The translations under genes and the position numbers were made by a program. Below are positions 1-7,030 of a stretch of DNA of 64,000 bases, one piece after another. The notes beneath the pieces were generated by a model. That model saw only the letters and a list, made by a program, of their open reading frames with translations. It was not told the DNA's origin and did no database searches. Position 1 is the first letter of the stretch. Each line of letters starts with the position of its first letter. This DNA is from Oxalobacteraceae bacterium OTU3CAMAD1 (lineage in GTDB: Bacteria > Pseudomonadota > Gammaproteobacteria > Burkholderiales > Burkholderiaceae_D), in NCBI GenBank assembly GCA_024123915.1, contig CP099650.1, forward strand, positions 6,448,001 through 6,512,000, written 5' to 3'.

Positions 1-944
1 CGCCCAAGAAAATCCGCGCGACGATGGTCACGCTGATGTTCAGCGGCTACGCGGTGGGCGGCATGCTCGCCGCGCTGCTGGGCAAAGGCATGCTGGAGAG
101 CTACGGCTGGCAATCGGTGTTCCTCGCCGCCGGCCTGCCGGTGCTGCTGATTCCGTTCATGATGAAAAGCCTGCCCGAATCAATGCCCTTCCTGATCCGC
201 GAACAGCGCCTCGACGAACTGAAGGCCATCGTCACGCGCATGTCGCCGGGCTACCGCGCCGACGCCGGCGACCGTTTCGCCCTGCCCGTCAAGGATCAAG
301 CCGGCGGTGCGCCGATCGGCAAGCTGTTTCAGGAAGGACGCGGCTTCAGCACGGTGATGTTCTGGGTGGCTTTCTTCATGTGCCTGTTCATGGTGTACGC
401 GCTCAGCTCGTGGCTGACCAAGCTGATGGCCGGCGCCGGCTACAGCCTCGGCTCGGCGTTGACGTTCGTGCTGGTGCTGAACTTCGGCGCGGTGATCGGC
501 GCGGTCGGCGGCGGCTGGCTTGCGGACCGCTTCCACATCAAATATGTGCTGATCGGGATGTACGCGCTGGCGGCGGTGTCGATCACCCTGCTCGGCTACA
601 AGGTGCCGACCGAGGTGCTGTTCGTGCTGGTGGGCCTGGCCGGCGCCTCGACCATCGGCACGCAGATCGTCACCTACGCCTACGCGGGCCAGTTCTACCC
701 GATGGCGATCCGCTCGACCGGCATCGGCTGGGCGTCGGGCGTGGGCCGCAGCGGCGCCATCCTCGCGCCGATCGCGATCGGCACCCTGGTCGGCATGGCG
801 CTGCCGCTGGAGCAGAACTTCATGGCCATCGCGATACCGGCGGTGATCGCGGTGGTGGCGGTGTCGTTGATCAGCCATGGCCGCTCGGCGTCGGCGGCGC
901 AGGTGGCCACCGGCAGCGCCGCACCGGTCGCGGCGGGTAGTTGA
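1..944 (+). CDS. MFS transporter, aromatic acid:H+ symporter (AAHS) type, 3' part
   Basis: The reading frame is open from the left edge (first full codon at base 3) to a TGA at 942-944, so the 5' end lies outside the window. The visible ~313 residues begin in the conserved cytoplasmic loop after helix 4 (PKKIRATMVTLMF) and contain about eight hydrophobic helices. A second MFS signature, GGGWLADRFHIKYVL, marks the second six-helix half. The RATMVTLMF loop and the FYPMAIRSTGIGW stretch are typical of aromatic-acid symporters (PcaK/MhbT/BenK group), which import hydroxybenzoates with protons. The substrate cannot be told from sequence. A hydroxybenzoate would fit the gentisate genes elsewhere in the window, but the two are 14 kb apart. 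Confidence 0.85.
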   Translation, partial: PKKIRATMVTLMFSGYAVGGMLAALLGKGMLESYGWQSVFLAAGLPVLLIPFMMKSLPESMPFLIREQRLDELKAIVTRMSPGYRADAGDRFALPVKDQAGGAPIGKLFQEGRGFSTVMFWVAFFMCLFMVYALSSWLTKLMAGAGYSLGSALTFVLVLNFGAVIGAVGGGWLADRFHIKYVLIGMYALAAVSITLLGYKVPTEVLFVLVGLAGASTIGTQIVTYAYAGQFYPMAIRSTGIGWASGVGRSGAILAPIAIGTLVGMALPLEQNFMAIAIPAVIAVVAVSLISHGRSASAAQVATGSAAPVAAGS

Positions 945-1086
945 CGGCCTTCGTTCAAGCGCCCTAAGCTCCGGCCAAGGGCGCGCGTGCCGTGCAACGG
1001 ATAATACAGACCCAGCGGCACCACGACAATCAGTGCAGCATGCAACGCACACTCCTCCGAAATCGGTCATTTCCGCTTCGACGGTT

Positions 1087-1100
1087 TACGCTTAAGCGTA
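1087..1100. promoter_or_regulatory. Perfect 14-bp palindrome upstream of the XRE-type regulator
   Basis: TACGCTTAAGCGTA reads the same on both strands and ends 33 bases before the ATG of the small helix-turn-helix gene at 1134. A second, weaker inverted repeat (CGTAT-5-ATACG, 1109-1123) follows. Position and symmetry suit an autoregulatory operator. This is inference only. Confidence 0.4.
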
Positions 1101-1133
1101 ATATTCTACGTATCTTTTATACGAGAGCATAAA

Positions 1134-1448
1134 ATGACCGTCTTCGAGCAACTACAGCGACGACGCGGCCACTTGGCAAAAACCCTACAGCACCTCGCCA
1201 AGTTGACGGCCATGAGCGTACCTCAAGTCAGCAATGTACTCAGCGGCAAGGTAGATTCCAGACTTAGCACCTGCGAAGCGCTGGCCGACGCCATGGATGC
1301 CAGCCTGGTTCTAATTCCCAAGCATCTGTTGCCGGAGGTTGCACGTCTCCTGTCCGGCAAAACCATCGGGCCAGATGATGTCCCATCGACAGTTAATCGA
1401 CTACTGGCAGAGGCTTATCCGGCTCAAAAGAAATCATCAAATCGATAG
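1134..1448 (+). CDS. Small XRE/HipB-like helix-turn-helix DNA-binding protein
   Basis: This is a 104-residue soluble protein. Residues about 15-60 form a Cro/C1-type helix-turn-helix: LAKLTAMSVPQVSNVLSGK is the turn and recognition helix, followed by LSTCEALADAMDASLVLIP, the usual helix plus beta-strand end of HipB-like antitoxins. A GAGAG ribosome-binding site lies six bases before the ATG. No toxin (HipA, HigB or RelE type) is adjacent; the next gene is tRNA-Pro. It may be a stand-alone regulator or an orphan antitoxin. A palindrome at 1087-1100 is a likely self-regulation site. Confidence 0.6.
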   Translation: MTVFEQLQRRRGHLAKTLQHLAKLTAMSVPQVSNVLSGKVDSRLSTCEALADAMDASLVLIPKHLLPEVARLLSGKTIGPDDVPSTVNRLLAEAYPAQKKSSNR

Positions 1449-1474
1449 AGCTGTGACGCGCGGGTAACACGCGG

Positions 1475-1503
1475 TTGAAGGCGGTTTGAAAATCTGCTGT
1501 AAT
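1475..1503 (+). promoter_or_regulatory. Putative sigma-70 promoter of tRNA-Pro
   Basis: TTGAAG (1475-1480) and TGTAAT (1498-1503) are separated by 17 bases, with TGC just before or overlapping the -10. The tRNA starts 12 bases downstream. The match to consensus is moderate. Confidence 0.4.
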
Positions 1504-1515
1504 ACCACCATGAGT

Positions 1516-1592
1516 CGGGGTGTGGCTCAGCCCGGTAGAGCGCTGCGTTCGGGACGCAGAGGCCGGAGGTTCGAATCCTCTCACCCCGACCA
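1516..1592 (+). tRNA. tRNA-Pro(CGG)
   Basis: This is a 77-nt cloverleaf with an encoded CCA end. The acceptor arm pairs CGGGGTG (1516-1522) with CACCCCG (1582-1588), followed by discriminator A and CCA. The anticodon stem pairs CTGCG (1543-1547) with CGCAG (1555-1559) around the loop TTCGGGA, giving anticodon CGG (1550-1552). GGTTCGAATCC is a standard T arm. It reads CCG proline codons, which suits this GC-rich genome. Confidence 0.97.
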
Positions 1593-1606
1593 GCATTTAC
1601 AGACGC

Positions 1607-2308
1607 CTATACCCGGGTTGTCAGATGTAGTTTGAGCACCTCGATCTGATAGATGTAATGCCGTAAGCGGTAATTCGACGCCACCGCGCCGGCGACTAAT
1701 CCGATAATAAAGGCGACCACCGTCCATATAATCAGTTGAGCGAAGTAATCCCAACTACCTACCGCCTCCAGCTTGAAAGAGACGATCGCCGGCACTTCTT
1801 TGTACAATAGCCAGGCTCCACCAAAGATCGCAAGCAATGCTATTTTGTCCGGCCCGCCGATGAACAGCTTGATACGCTCGTGCACGCGAGATGTCTTGAG
1901 TTCAAGGAATTCCAGTGCCCGCATCAGGTCGTGTTTGTCCAAACTGTCCAGCGTCGCGGCTTGCGACAGATCCCAGTCCACCTCCTGTAAAAAATCGCGG
2001 GACTGGTTTCTCATGATGTCGACTATGGAAGCACCCATTTCGACACAAATTGACACCATCGACAGCAGCCCCAAAAGACTCGCGGTAACCGCGAATGTGA
2101 GGGGGACGTCAATGGCAATGGGGGGAAGAGTGACGACAAAGATATGGAAAGCCGCGAACAAGAGCGTCAATGCCATAAATACGATAGAAATTAGTTGGCA
2201 ATACACTGTAACCCGGTGGGCCTTTAGCTCAAGCCCCGCACGCCGTGAAGGACGCCGCCGCTGTAATTTATGAAGAACTTCGAAGGTGGTGGTTAGAGAA
2301 GGTGACAT
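1607..2308 (-). CDS. Integral membrane protein of unknown function
   Basis: This is a 233-residue protein with about four hydrophobic segments (roughly 36-58, 67-88, 150-168 and 185-208). They are arranged as two hairpins around a charged central region (about 90-145) with a LDSLDKHDLMRALEFLELKTSRVHERIKLF helix-rich stretch, likely cytoplasmic. I do not recognise a family. It ends 15 bases from tRNA-Pro, convergent with it. The surrounding 1.1-3.3 kb is visibly less GC-rich than the metabolic genes to the right, consistent with acquired DNA next to a tRNA. It lies in the same direction as the membrane protein at 2535-3302. Confidence 0.6.
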   Translation of the reverse strand: MSPSLTTTFEVLHKLQRRRPSRRAGLELKAHRVTVYCQLISIVFMALTLLFAAFHIFVVTLPPIAIDVPLTFAVTASLLGLLSMVSICVEMGASIVDIMRNQSRDFLQEVDWDLSQAATLDSLDKHDLMRALEFLELKTSRVHERIKLFIGGPDKIALLAIFGGAWLLYKEVPAIVSFKLEAVGSWDYFAQLIIWTVVAFIIGLVAGAVASNYRLRHYIYQIEVLKLHLTTRV

Positions 2309-2528
2309 AAAGTAATCGATGAGTTTGAGGAGGACTAATTATGCGAAGGTCGAAGATTGAAGCCTTGCGCTGGATCAATACCCCTACACCGGTCGTGTTG
2401 TCATCGACCAACACGCGTGCGGCAGGACCACCGGCGGATGCGCGCCGCACCGCCTGTTCTGCTGTCGAATCGCCCGGTGGCGCCGGGATCGTCCCTACGC
2501 CTGCGCATTCGTCCACCGCGCGCGTCAT
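2268..2528 (-). CDS. Doubtful 86-codon ORF or gene remnant
   Basis: A GC-rich frame runs between the two membrane-protein genes and overlaps the start of the downstream one by 41 bases. Its first ~65 residues (for example RVLVDDNTTGVGVLIQRKAS) look protein-like, while the tail in the overlap does not. An overlapping plus-strand frame exists (2341-2604). I recognise no domain. It may be a decayed fragment or a chance ORF, and is listed so the 226-base gap is accounted for. Confidence 0.2.
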   Translation of the reverse strand: MTRAVDECAGVGTIPAPPGDSTAEQAVRRASAGGPAARVLVDDNTTGVGVLIQRKASIFDLRIISPPQTHRLLYVTFSNHHLRSSS

Positions 2529-2534
2529 GCGTTC

Positions 2535-3302
2535 TCAAGAAACCGGACTGAACTTGCCATCAAACATTTTTAATGCGGGCTTGGCGCCATCCTCCCAACT
2601 GTAGCAAGGGATACCCCAGCGCGCCGACAAAGCCGACAAGCAAGCGAAAGCCTCCTTGCTGCTTTCATCCGAATAGATTCGATTCAGGCATGGCGGCCCG
2701 TTGCCCCAAGGTAGCTCACCTACGCAGTCGCTCAGTTTGCAGATTGCAATCTCATATTCGATACCTTGCTCCCAATTTCTGTAAAAGCATAATAGGGCCA
2801 GTTCGTCAAAAGCAAGACGCTCCCTGACGTCGAGTTTGCGTTTTTGTTCGTAGGTTTTGCGCGAGTACCAATGGCGATCGGTGAAGTCGAGCCATTGGGT
2901 CTGTTCGTAAAAGTTTGATCGCTTGAAATATGCCTTCCACAGGACATACAGCACCGGGCCGGCGACGCCACCCAGCCCCACTGCCAAGGCGGTGCCAGGG
3001 TCAACACGAAACTTGTCCAGCAGGAGAAGCCCCACGAGCCCTGCGGGAATCGCCGACACCCAGGCAAAGAAAATCGCATCCGCTTTGGCAAAGCTGATCT
3101 TTACAGCGCGGGTGAACTCGGAAAAAGATACGAGCAACCGGTCAGGCAAGTGCGCACTTCCTTCGAGCACGCCAGGATACAACATGCTCACATTCCGGCG
3201 CTGGCGTGCCCGCACGTGGCCTAGCGTGATATCGCTGAGCGAACCATCTGGATTCACTTCGGGCAGTTCGAGTGGGAACCCGTAAGTATCGGAATCTTTC
3301 AC
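2535..3302 (-). CDS. Membrane protein of unknown function with a large cytoplasmic domain
   Basis: This is a 255-residue protein. A polar N-terminal part (1-72) precedes two hydrophobic segments at about 74-98 and 104-124, and a soluble C-terminal half (125-255) is rich in W, Y and charged residues (LDFTDRHWYSRKTYEQKRKL). There is no signal peptide. I do not recognise the family. It lies upstream of, and points the same way as, the other orphan membrane protein (1607-2308), separated by 226 bases. Both could belong to one small accessory unit. Confidence 0.55.
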   Translation of the reverse strand: MKDSDTYGFPLELPEVNPDGSLSDITLGHVRARQRRNVSMLYPGVLEGSAHLPDRLLVSFSEFTRAVKISFAKADAIFFAWVSAIPAGLVGLLLLDKFRVDPGTALAVGLGGVAGPVLYVLWKAYFKRSNFYEQTQWLDFTDRHWYSRKTYEQKRKLDVRERLAFDELALLCFYRNWEQGIEYEIAICKLSDCVGELPWGNGPPCLNRIYSDESSKEAFACLSALSARWGIPCYSWEDGAKPALKMFDGKFSPVS

Positions 3303-3364
3303 ACAGACCTGTCGAGATGGAGGAAATGAGCAAGTCTAGCACTTCATGCCATCTACCCCGCCGC

Positions 3365-3787
3365 CTAAACAGTCAGATCGAACGCGACCTCGATATTGCC
3401 GCGCGTCGCCTTTGAGTACGGGCAAGTCTGATGCGCCGCCTCGATCACGGCCTGCGCGACCGCACGTTCGACGCCGGGCATATTGATGCTCAACCGTGCC
3501 CGCAAAAAGTAGCCGCCTTCCCCATGGCACAAGTCGATTTCGGTATCGATCGACAATTCAGGCGGCAACAACACCTTCAACTTGCCGGCCGCCAGCCCCA
3601 TCGCGCCGATGAAGCAAGCCGACCAGCCCGCCGCCAGCAATTGCTCCGGATTGGTGCCCGTCCCGGCCGAGCCTGGCGAAGACAGTTTGATGTCCAGGCG
3701 TCCATCCGTACTGCGGGCCGCGCCGTCGCGGCCGCCGGAGGTGGTGTGGGTGCTGCCGGTGTACAGCGTTTTTTCAGTGTGGTTCAT
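3365..3787 (-). CDS. ohr: Organic hydroperoxide resistance protein (Ohr/OsmC family)
   Basis: A 140-residue OsmC-fold thiol peroxidase that reduces organic hydroperoxides, drawing electrons from lipoylated proteins. The family's two active cysteines are present: C58 in GWSACFIGAM and the second in AHQTCPYSKATRG (about C122). The catalytic Arg (GGRDG, R20) and Glu (NPEQLLAAGWSAC, E48) are also there. Length is normal for Ohr. It lies 38 bases downstream of the epoxide-hydrolase-like gene on the same strand, so it may share that transcript. No OhrR (MarR) regulator is adjacent; the nearest regulator is the two-component system at 6.3 kb. Confidence 0.92.
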   Translation of the reverse strand: MNHTEKTLYTGSTHTTSGGRDGAARSTDGRLDIKLSSPGSAGTGTNPEQLLAAGWSACFIGAMGLAAGKLKVLLPPELSIDTEIDLCHGEGGYFLRARLSINMPGVERAVAQAVIEAAHQTCPYSKATRGNIEVAFDLTV

Positions 3788-3825
3788 GATCGTTTCCTAG
3801 GTATGTGAATAAATGTGTGTGCGGC

Positions 3826-4845
3826 TCAGTTCAACTTCGCCACATCGAGAATGGCCCGGGCGAAGGCCTGTGGCGCTTCCTGCGGCAGGTTGTGGCCGAT
3901 GCCGCCGGTCAGCAACCTGTGTTCATACTTGCCCTTGAATTTCTTCGCGTAGTTCTTTGGATCGGGATGCGGTGCGCCGTTGGCGTCGCCTTCCATCGTG
4001 ATGGTCGGCACGCCGATGTCGGGGAAGCGCGCCAGTTGCCGCTCCAGATCGTCATAGCGCGCTTCGCTTGGCGCCAGGCCCAGTCGCCAGCGGTAGTTGC
4101 CGATCGAGATGGCGACGTGATCCGGATTGTCGAGCGACGCGGCCGAGCGGGCAAACGTCGTATCGTCGAACTTCCATTGCGGCGAGGCCAGCTCCCAGAT
4201 CAGGCGCGCGAACGCATGGGTGTTGGCGCGGTAGCCCAGCTCGCCTCGTTCGGTGGCGAAGTAATACTGGTACCACCATTGCAGCTCGGCCTTGGGCGAC
4301 AGCGGCGCGCGGTTCGCTTCCTGGCTGCCGATCAGATACCCGCTGACCGACACCAGCGCGATGAAGCGTTGCGGCCACAACCCCGCCAGGGTGCCGGCGA
4401 TCCTGGCGCCCCAGTCGAAACCGGCGACGATGGCCTGGTCGATCTTCAGCGCGTCCATGAAGGCGACGGCATCGGCGGTGAAGGTCGCCTGCTGGCCGTT
4501 GCGCGGCGTATGCGGCGACAAAAACCGCGTGCTGCCATAGCCGCGCAAGTGAGGAATGATTACGCGGTATCCCGCCGCGACCAGGATCGGCGCCACGTCG
4601 ACGAAGGCATGGATGTCGTAGGGCCAACCGTGCAACAGCAGTATCGGCATGCCGTCCGACGGCCCCATGTCGACGTATCCGACGTCGAGCAGGCCGGCGT
4701 CGATCTGCCGGATCGCGGGGAAGGCGTGCGCCGGCGACAGCGGGGCGGCAAAGGCCCCGCCCGCATAACCGATCTGGCTCGCGGCCAGTCCCAGCGCGGC
4801 CGTATTCAAAAAGCCACGGCGTTTCATGTTGGTGAGTTCAGTCAT
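3826..4845 (-). CDS. Exported alpha/beta hydrolase, epoxide hydrolase-like
   Basis: This is a 339-residue protein. The start at 4845 is chosen over an upstream in-frame start because of a GAAAGGAAG ribosome-binding site and a Tat-like signal (KRRGFLNTAALGLAASQ, then AFA). The hydrolase domain has the epoxide-hydrolase oxyanion motif HGWP (LLLHGWPYD), the nucleophile elbow GFDWGAR with Asp as nucleophile, and the catalytic His in GGIGHNLPQEAP. It therefore belongs to the Asp-nucleophile epoxide hydrolase/haloalkane dehalogenase branch, and export suggests a periplasmic role. The substrate is unknown. It follows the thioredoxin-like gene by 29 bases and probably shares the redox operon. Confidence 0.8.
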   Translation of the reverse strand: MTELTNMKRRGFLNTAALGLAASQIGYAGGAFAAPLSPAHAFPAIRQIDAGLLDVGYVDMGPSDGMPILLLHGWPYDIHAFVDVAPILVAAGYRVIIPHLRGYGSTRFLSPHTPRNGQQATFTADAVAFMDALKIDQAIVAGFDWGARIAGTLAGLWPQRFIALVSVSGYLIGSQEANRAPLSPKAELQWWYQYYFATERGELGYRANTHAFARLIWELASPQWKFDDTTFARSAASLDNPDHVAISIGNYRWRLGLAPSEARYDDLERQLARFPDIGVPTITMEGDANGAPHPDPKNYAKKFKGKYEHRLLTGGIGHNLPQEAPQAFARAILDVAKLN

Positions 4846-4874
4846 GATGCTTCCTTTCGATGTATGAATACGAA

Positions 4875-5411
4875 TTACTTGGACGCGACCGCCGGCTCGG
4901 CCAGCAAGGTGCGGATCTTTGCCTCGGTCGCCGCGTACGCGCCTTCGCCGAAGTGCTGGTAGACCACCTTCCCCTGCTTGTCGATCAAGTACACGGCGGG
5001 CCAATACTGGTTGTTGTAGGCGCTCCAGGTGGCGTACTTGTTGTCCTGCGCGACCGGATACGTGATGCCGAAGCGCTTGATCGCGGTCTTCACGTTGTCG
5101 GTCGAGCGCTCGAACGGATACTCCGGGGTGTGCACGCCCACCACCACCAGGCCCTGGTCTTTATATTTCTCGTGCCAGCTCTTCACATAGGGCAGCGTGC
5201 GAATGCAGTTGATGCAGGTGTAGGTCCAGAAATCGACCAGCACCACCTTGCCGCGCAACTGGCCCATGGTCAGCTGCCCGCTATTGAGCCATTGCTGGAT
5301 GCCGGTGAATTCAGGCGCCATCGTGGGCGTCGGCGCCGCTGTTGCTGCCGCAGCGAGGGTGGCGGTCGATAAGACGATAGCGGCCAGCGTGTTGTTGAAG
5401 ACGGATTTCAT
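4875..5411 (-). CDS. Periplasmic thioredoxin-like protein (TlpA/DipZ C-terminal type)
   Basis: A 178-residue exported protein: signal peptide 1-25 (ending in ATAAP), then a TlpA-like thioredoxin fold with the active site WTYTCINCIRTLP. The WTYTCINC form is the one found in the periplasmic domain of DipZ-type proteins, where CcdA and thioredoxin are fused. Here the two are separate genes two bases apart, with the membrane part (5414-6130) first. It would receive electrons through the membrane partner and reduce periplasmic disulfides. The start at 5411 is fixed by the signal peptide; a longer open frame upstream is the complement of the ccdA-like gene. Confidence 0.88.
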   Translation of the reverse strand: MKSVFNNTLAAIVLSTATLAAAATAAPTPTMAPEFTGIQQWLNSGQLTMGQLRGKVVLVDFWTYTCINCIRTLPYVKSWHEKYKDQGLVVVGVHTPEYPFERSTDNVKTAIKRFGITYPVAQDNKYATWSAYNNQYWPAVYLIDKQGKVVYQHFGEGAYAATEAKIRTLLAEPAVASK

Positions 5412-5413
5412 GT

Positions 5414-6130
5414 TCAATATCCTTTCAAGGTGGGGAAAAAGTCGGCAAGGGCCGCGTAAATCACAACGTCGTACTGGAAGTAGATGGCGAAGCCGGTCAG
5501 CAGGATCAGCACACCGAATACCTGGATCAGGCGATGGGAATGGCGCGCCAACACCCGAACCCGCGTCGCCATGAACTGGCCGCCGTAGGCGATCACCAGC
5601 ATCGGTATGCCGGCGCCGAGGGCGTACATCACCAGCAGCGTGGCCGACCAGCCGATGTCCTGCGCCTTGGCGACCAGCACCAGGATCGACGCCAGCACCG
5701 GACCGGCGCACGGCGTCCACACGGCGCCGAGGGACATGCCGAGCACGAAGCCGCCGGCGTTGCCGCTGCTGCCGTCCGCCGACGGGCCGGCGCGGTGCAG
5801 GAAACCGCCCATGCGGGCCATCAGCCATTCGTAGGGCTGGCGCCACAGCATCAGCAAGCCGGTCAGCATCAGCATGGCGATGCCGGCCAGGCGCAGCGTC
5901 TCGTGGGCGACGACGACGTGTTGCGACGCGCTGGCCAGCAACATGCCCAGCGCGGCGAAGGTCAGCACGAAGCCGGCCACGATGAACAGCGGGCGGCTGC
6001 GGTTTGTGTGCTGGTTCGTACCCTGCAACGTGCTGCCCAATACGATCGGAAGGATAGGCAGCACGCAGGGGGAGGCGATGGTCAGCACGCCGGCGAGCGT
6101 CGCCAGCGGCAGTTCGATAAGGTTGTTCAT
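5414..6130 (-). CDS. CcdA/DsbD-beta-like thiol-disulfide transmembrane transporter
   Basis: A 238-residue inner-membrane protein with about six helices. The two family cysteines lie in pseudo-symmetric helices, in IASPCVLPILPIVLGS and GAVWTPCAGPVLASIL. Such proteins carry reducing power from cytoplasmic thioredoxin to the periplasm. The start at 6130 is preceded by a strong AGGAGGA ribosome-binding site; an in-frame ATG ten codons upstream is not. It is the first gene of the run ccdA-like, thioredoxin-like, epoxide-hydrolase-like and perhaps ohr, and is divergent from the two-component system at 6293. Confidence 0.9.
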   Translation of the reverse strand: MNNLIELPLATLAGVLTIASPCVLPILPIVLGSTLQGTNQHTNRSRPLFIVAGFVLTFAALGMLLASASQHVVVAHETLRLAGIAMLMLTGLLMLWRQPYEWLMARMGGFLHRAGPSADGSSGNAGGFVLGMSLGAVWTPCAGPVLASILVLVAKAQDIGWSATLLVMYALGAGIPMLVIAYGGQFMATRVRVLARHSHRLIQVFGVLILLTGFAIYFQYDVVIYAALADFFPTLKGY

Positions 6131-6233
6131 GGCTTGTCCTCCTGTTTTGGAAGACTCCATTTAATCGGTGCGGTGTGTATCGGCTGTGTCCAAAACCCCG
6201 GCTTTTGCAATGTTGTGTGTACAGGGTCGATCC

Positions 6234-6250
6234 GGATACACTGGGATACA
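6234..6250. promoter_or_regulatory. Direct repeat GGATACA at 10-bp spacing, candidate response-regulator site
   Basis: GGATACA occurs at 6234-6240 and again at 6244-6250, one helical turn apart. A related inverted copy (TGTATC) lies at 6176-6181. OmpR-family regulators usually bind such direct repeats. The site sits between the divergent redox operon and the response-regulator gene, so it could serve both. Confidence 0.35.
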
Positions 6251-6292
6251 AAGCGGGCGATGACGCCCTCTTTCACAGGTTAAGATGCGTCC

Positions 6293-7030
6293 ATGGAAAA
6301 TACAGACCACATCCTCATCGTCGACGACGACCGCGAAATCCGCGAGCTACTGGCCGCTTATCTGGAAAAGAACGGCATGCGCGCCACCGTGGCGGCGAAC
6401 GGCCGCCAGATGCGCGCGCTGCTGGAACAACAGAACTTCGATCTGCTGGTGCTGGACCTGATGCTGCCCGGCGAGGACGGCCTGACCTTGTGCCGCGAAC
6501 TGCGCGCCAGCAAATGGCGCGCCCTGCCGGTGCTGATGCTGACCGCGCGCGGCGAGGAGACCGACCGCATCGTCGGTCTGGAAATGGGCGCCGACGATTA
6601 CCTGACCAAGCCTTTCGCGGTGCGCGAACTGTTCGCCCGCATCCGCTCCGTGCTGCGCCGCGCGCGCATGCTGCCCCCGAATATGCAGGTCGACGAGCCG
6701 GGACAGTTCATCACCTTCGGCGACTGGAAGCTGGACACCGTCGGCCGCCACCTGCTGGACCGCGCTGGCACGGTGGTCTCGCTGAGCGGCGCCGAATACC
6801 GGTTGCTGCGCGTGTTCCTCGACCATCCGCGCCGGGTGCTGACGCGCGACCAGCTGCTCAACCTCACGCAAGGGCGCGACGCCGACAGCTTCGACCGCTC
6901 GATCGACCTGCTGGTGAGCCGCCTGCGCCAGCGCCTGCTGGATGACGCGCGCGAACCGCGCTACATCAAAACCCTGCGCAGCGAAGGTTATGTGTTCTCT
7001 TCCGAGGTCGATCTCGGAGGCGTGGCATGA
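6293..7030 (+). CDS. OmpR-family response regulator
   Basis: A 245-residue two-domain regulator. The receiver domain (1-120) has the acidic pocket VDDD (11-13), phosphoacceptor D55 (LLVLDLMLPG) and the DDYLTKPF lysine. The C-terminal winged helix (about 145-235) ends in the usual RYIKTLRSEGYVFS. The stop overlaps the kinase start (ATGA), so the two are translationally coupled. Divergence from the ccdA/thioredoxin operon suggests it senses envelope redox or oxidative stress. That role is inferred from position only. Confidence 0.93.
   Translation: MENTDHILIVDDDREIRELLAAYLEKNGMRATVAANGRQMRALLEQQNFDLLVLDLMLPGEDGLTLCRELRASKWRALPVLMLTARGEETDRIVGLEMGADDYLTKPFAVRELFARIRSVLRRARMLPPNMQVDEPGQFITFGDWKLDTVGRHLLDRAGTVVSLSGAEYRLLRVFLDHPRRVLTRDQLLNLTQGRDADSFDRSIDLLVSRLRQRLLDDAREPRYIKTLRSEGYVFSSEVDLGGVA

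Noticed and set aside
1516..3302. Integrated element with att sites at tRNA-Pro
   Set aside because: I found no integrase gene and no repeat of the tRNA 3' end nearby. The patch is described as possibly acquired, but not called a mobile element.
3805..4962. 385-codon open frame on the plus strand opposite the epoxide-hydrolase-like gene
   Set aside because: It is Arg/Gly/Val/Asp-rich with no domain, and lies wholly opposite a gene with clear catalytic motifs. Such frames are common in high-GC DNA.
4875..6251. Apparent 458-residue fusion ending in the thioredoxin-like protein
   Set aside because: The N-terminal 280 residues are an off-frame reading of the ccdA-like gene. The signal peptide at 5411 marks the real start.
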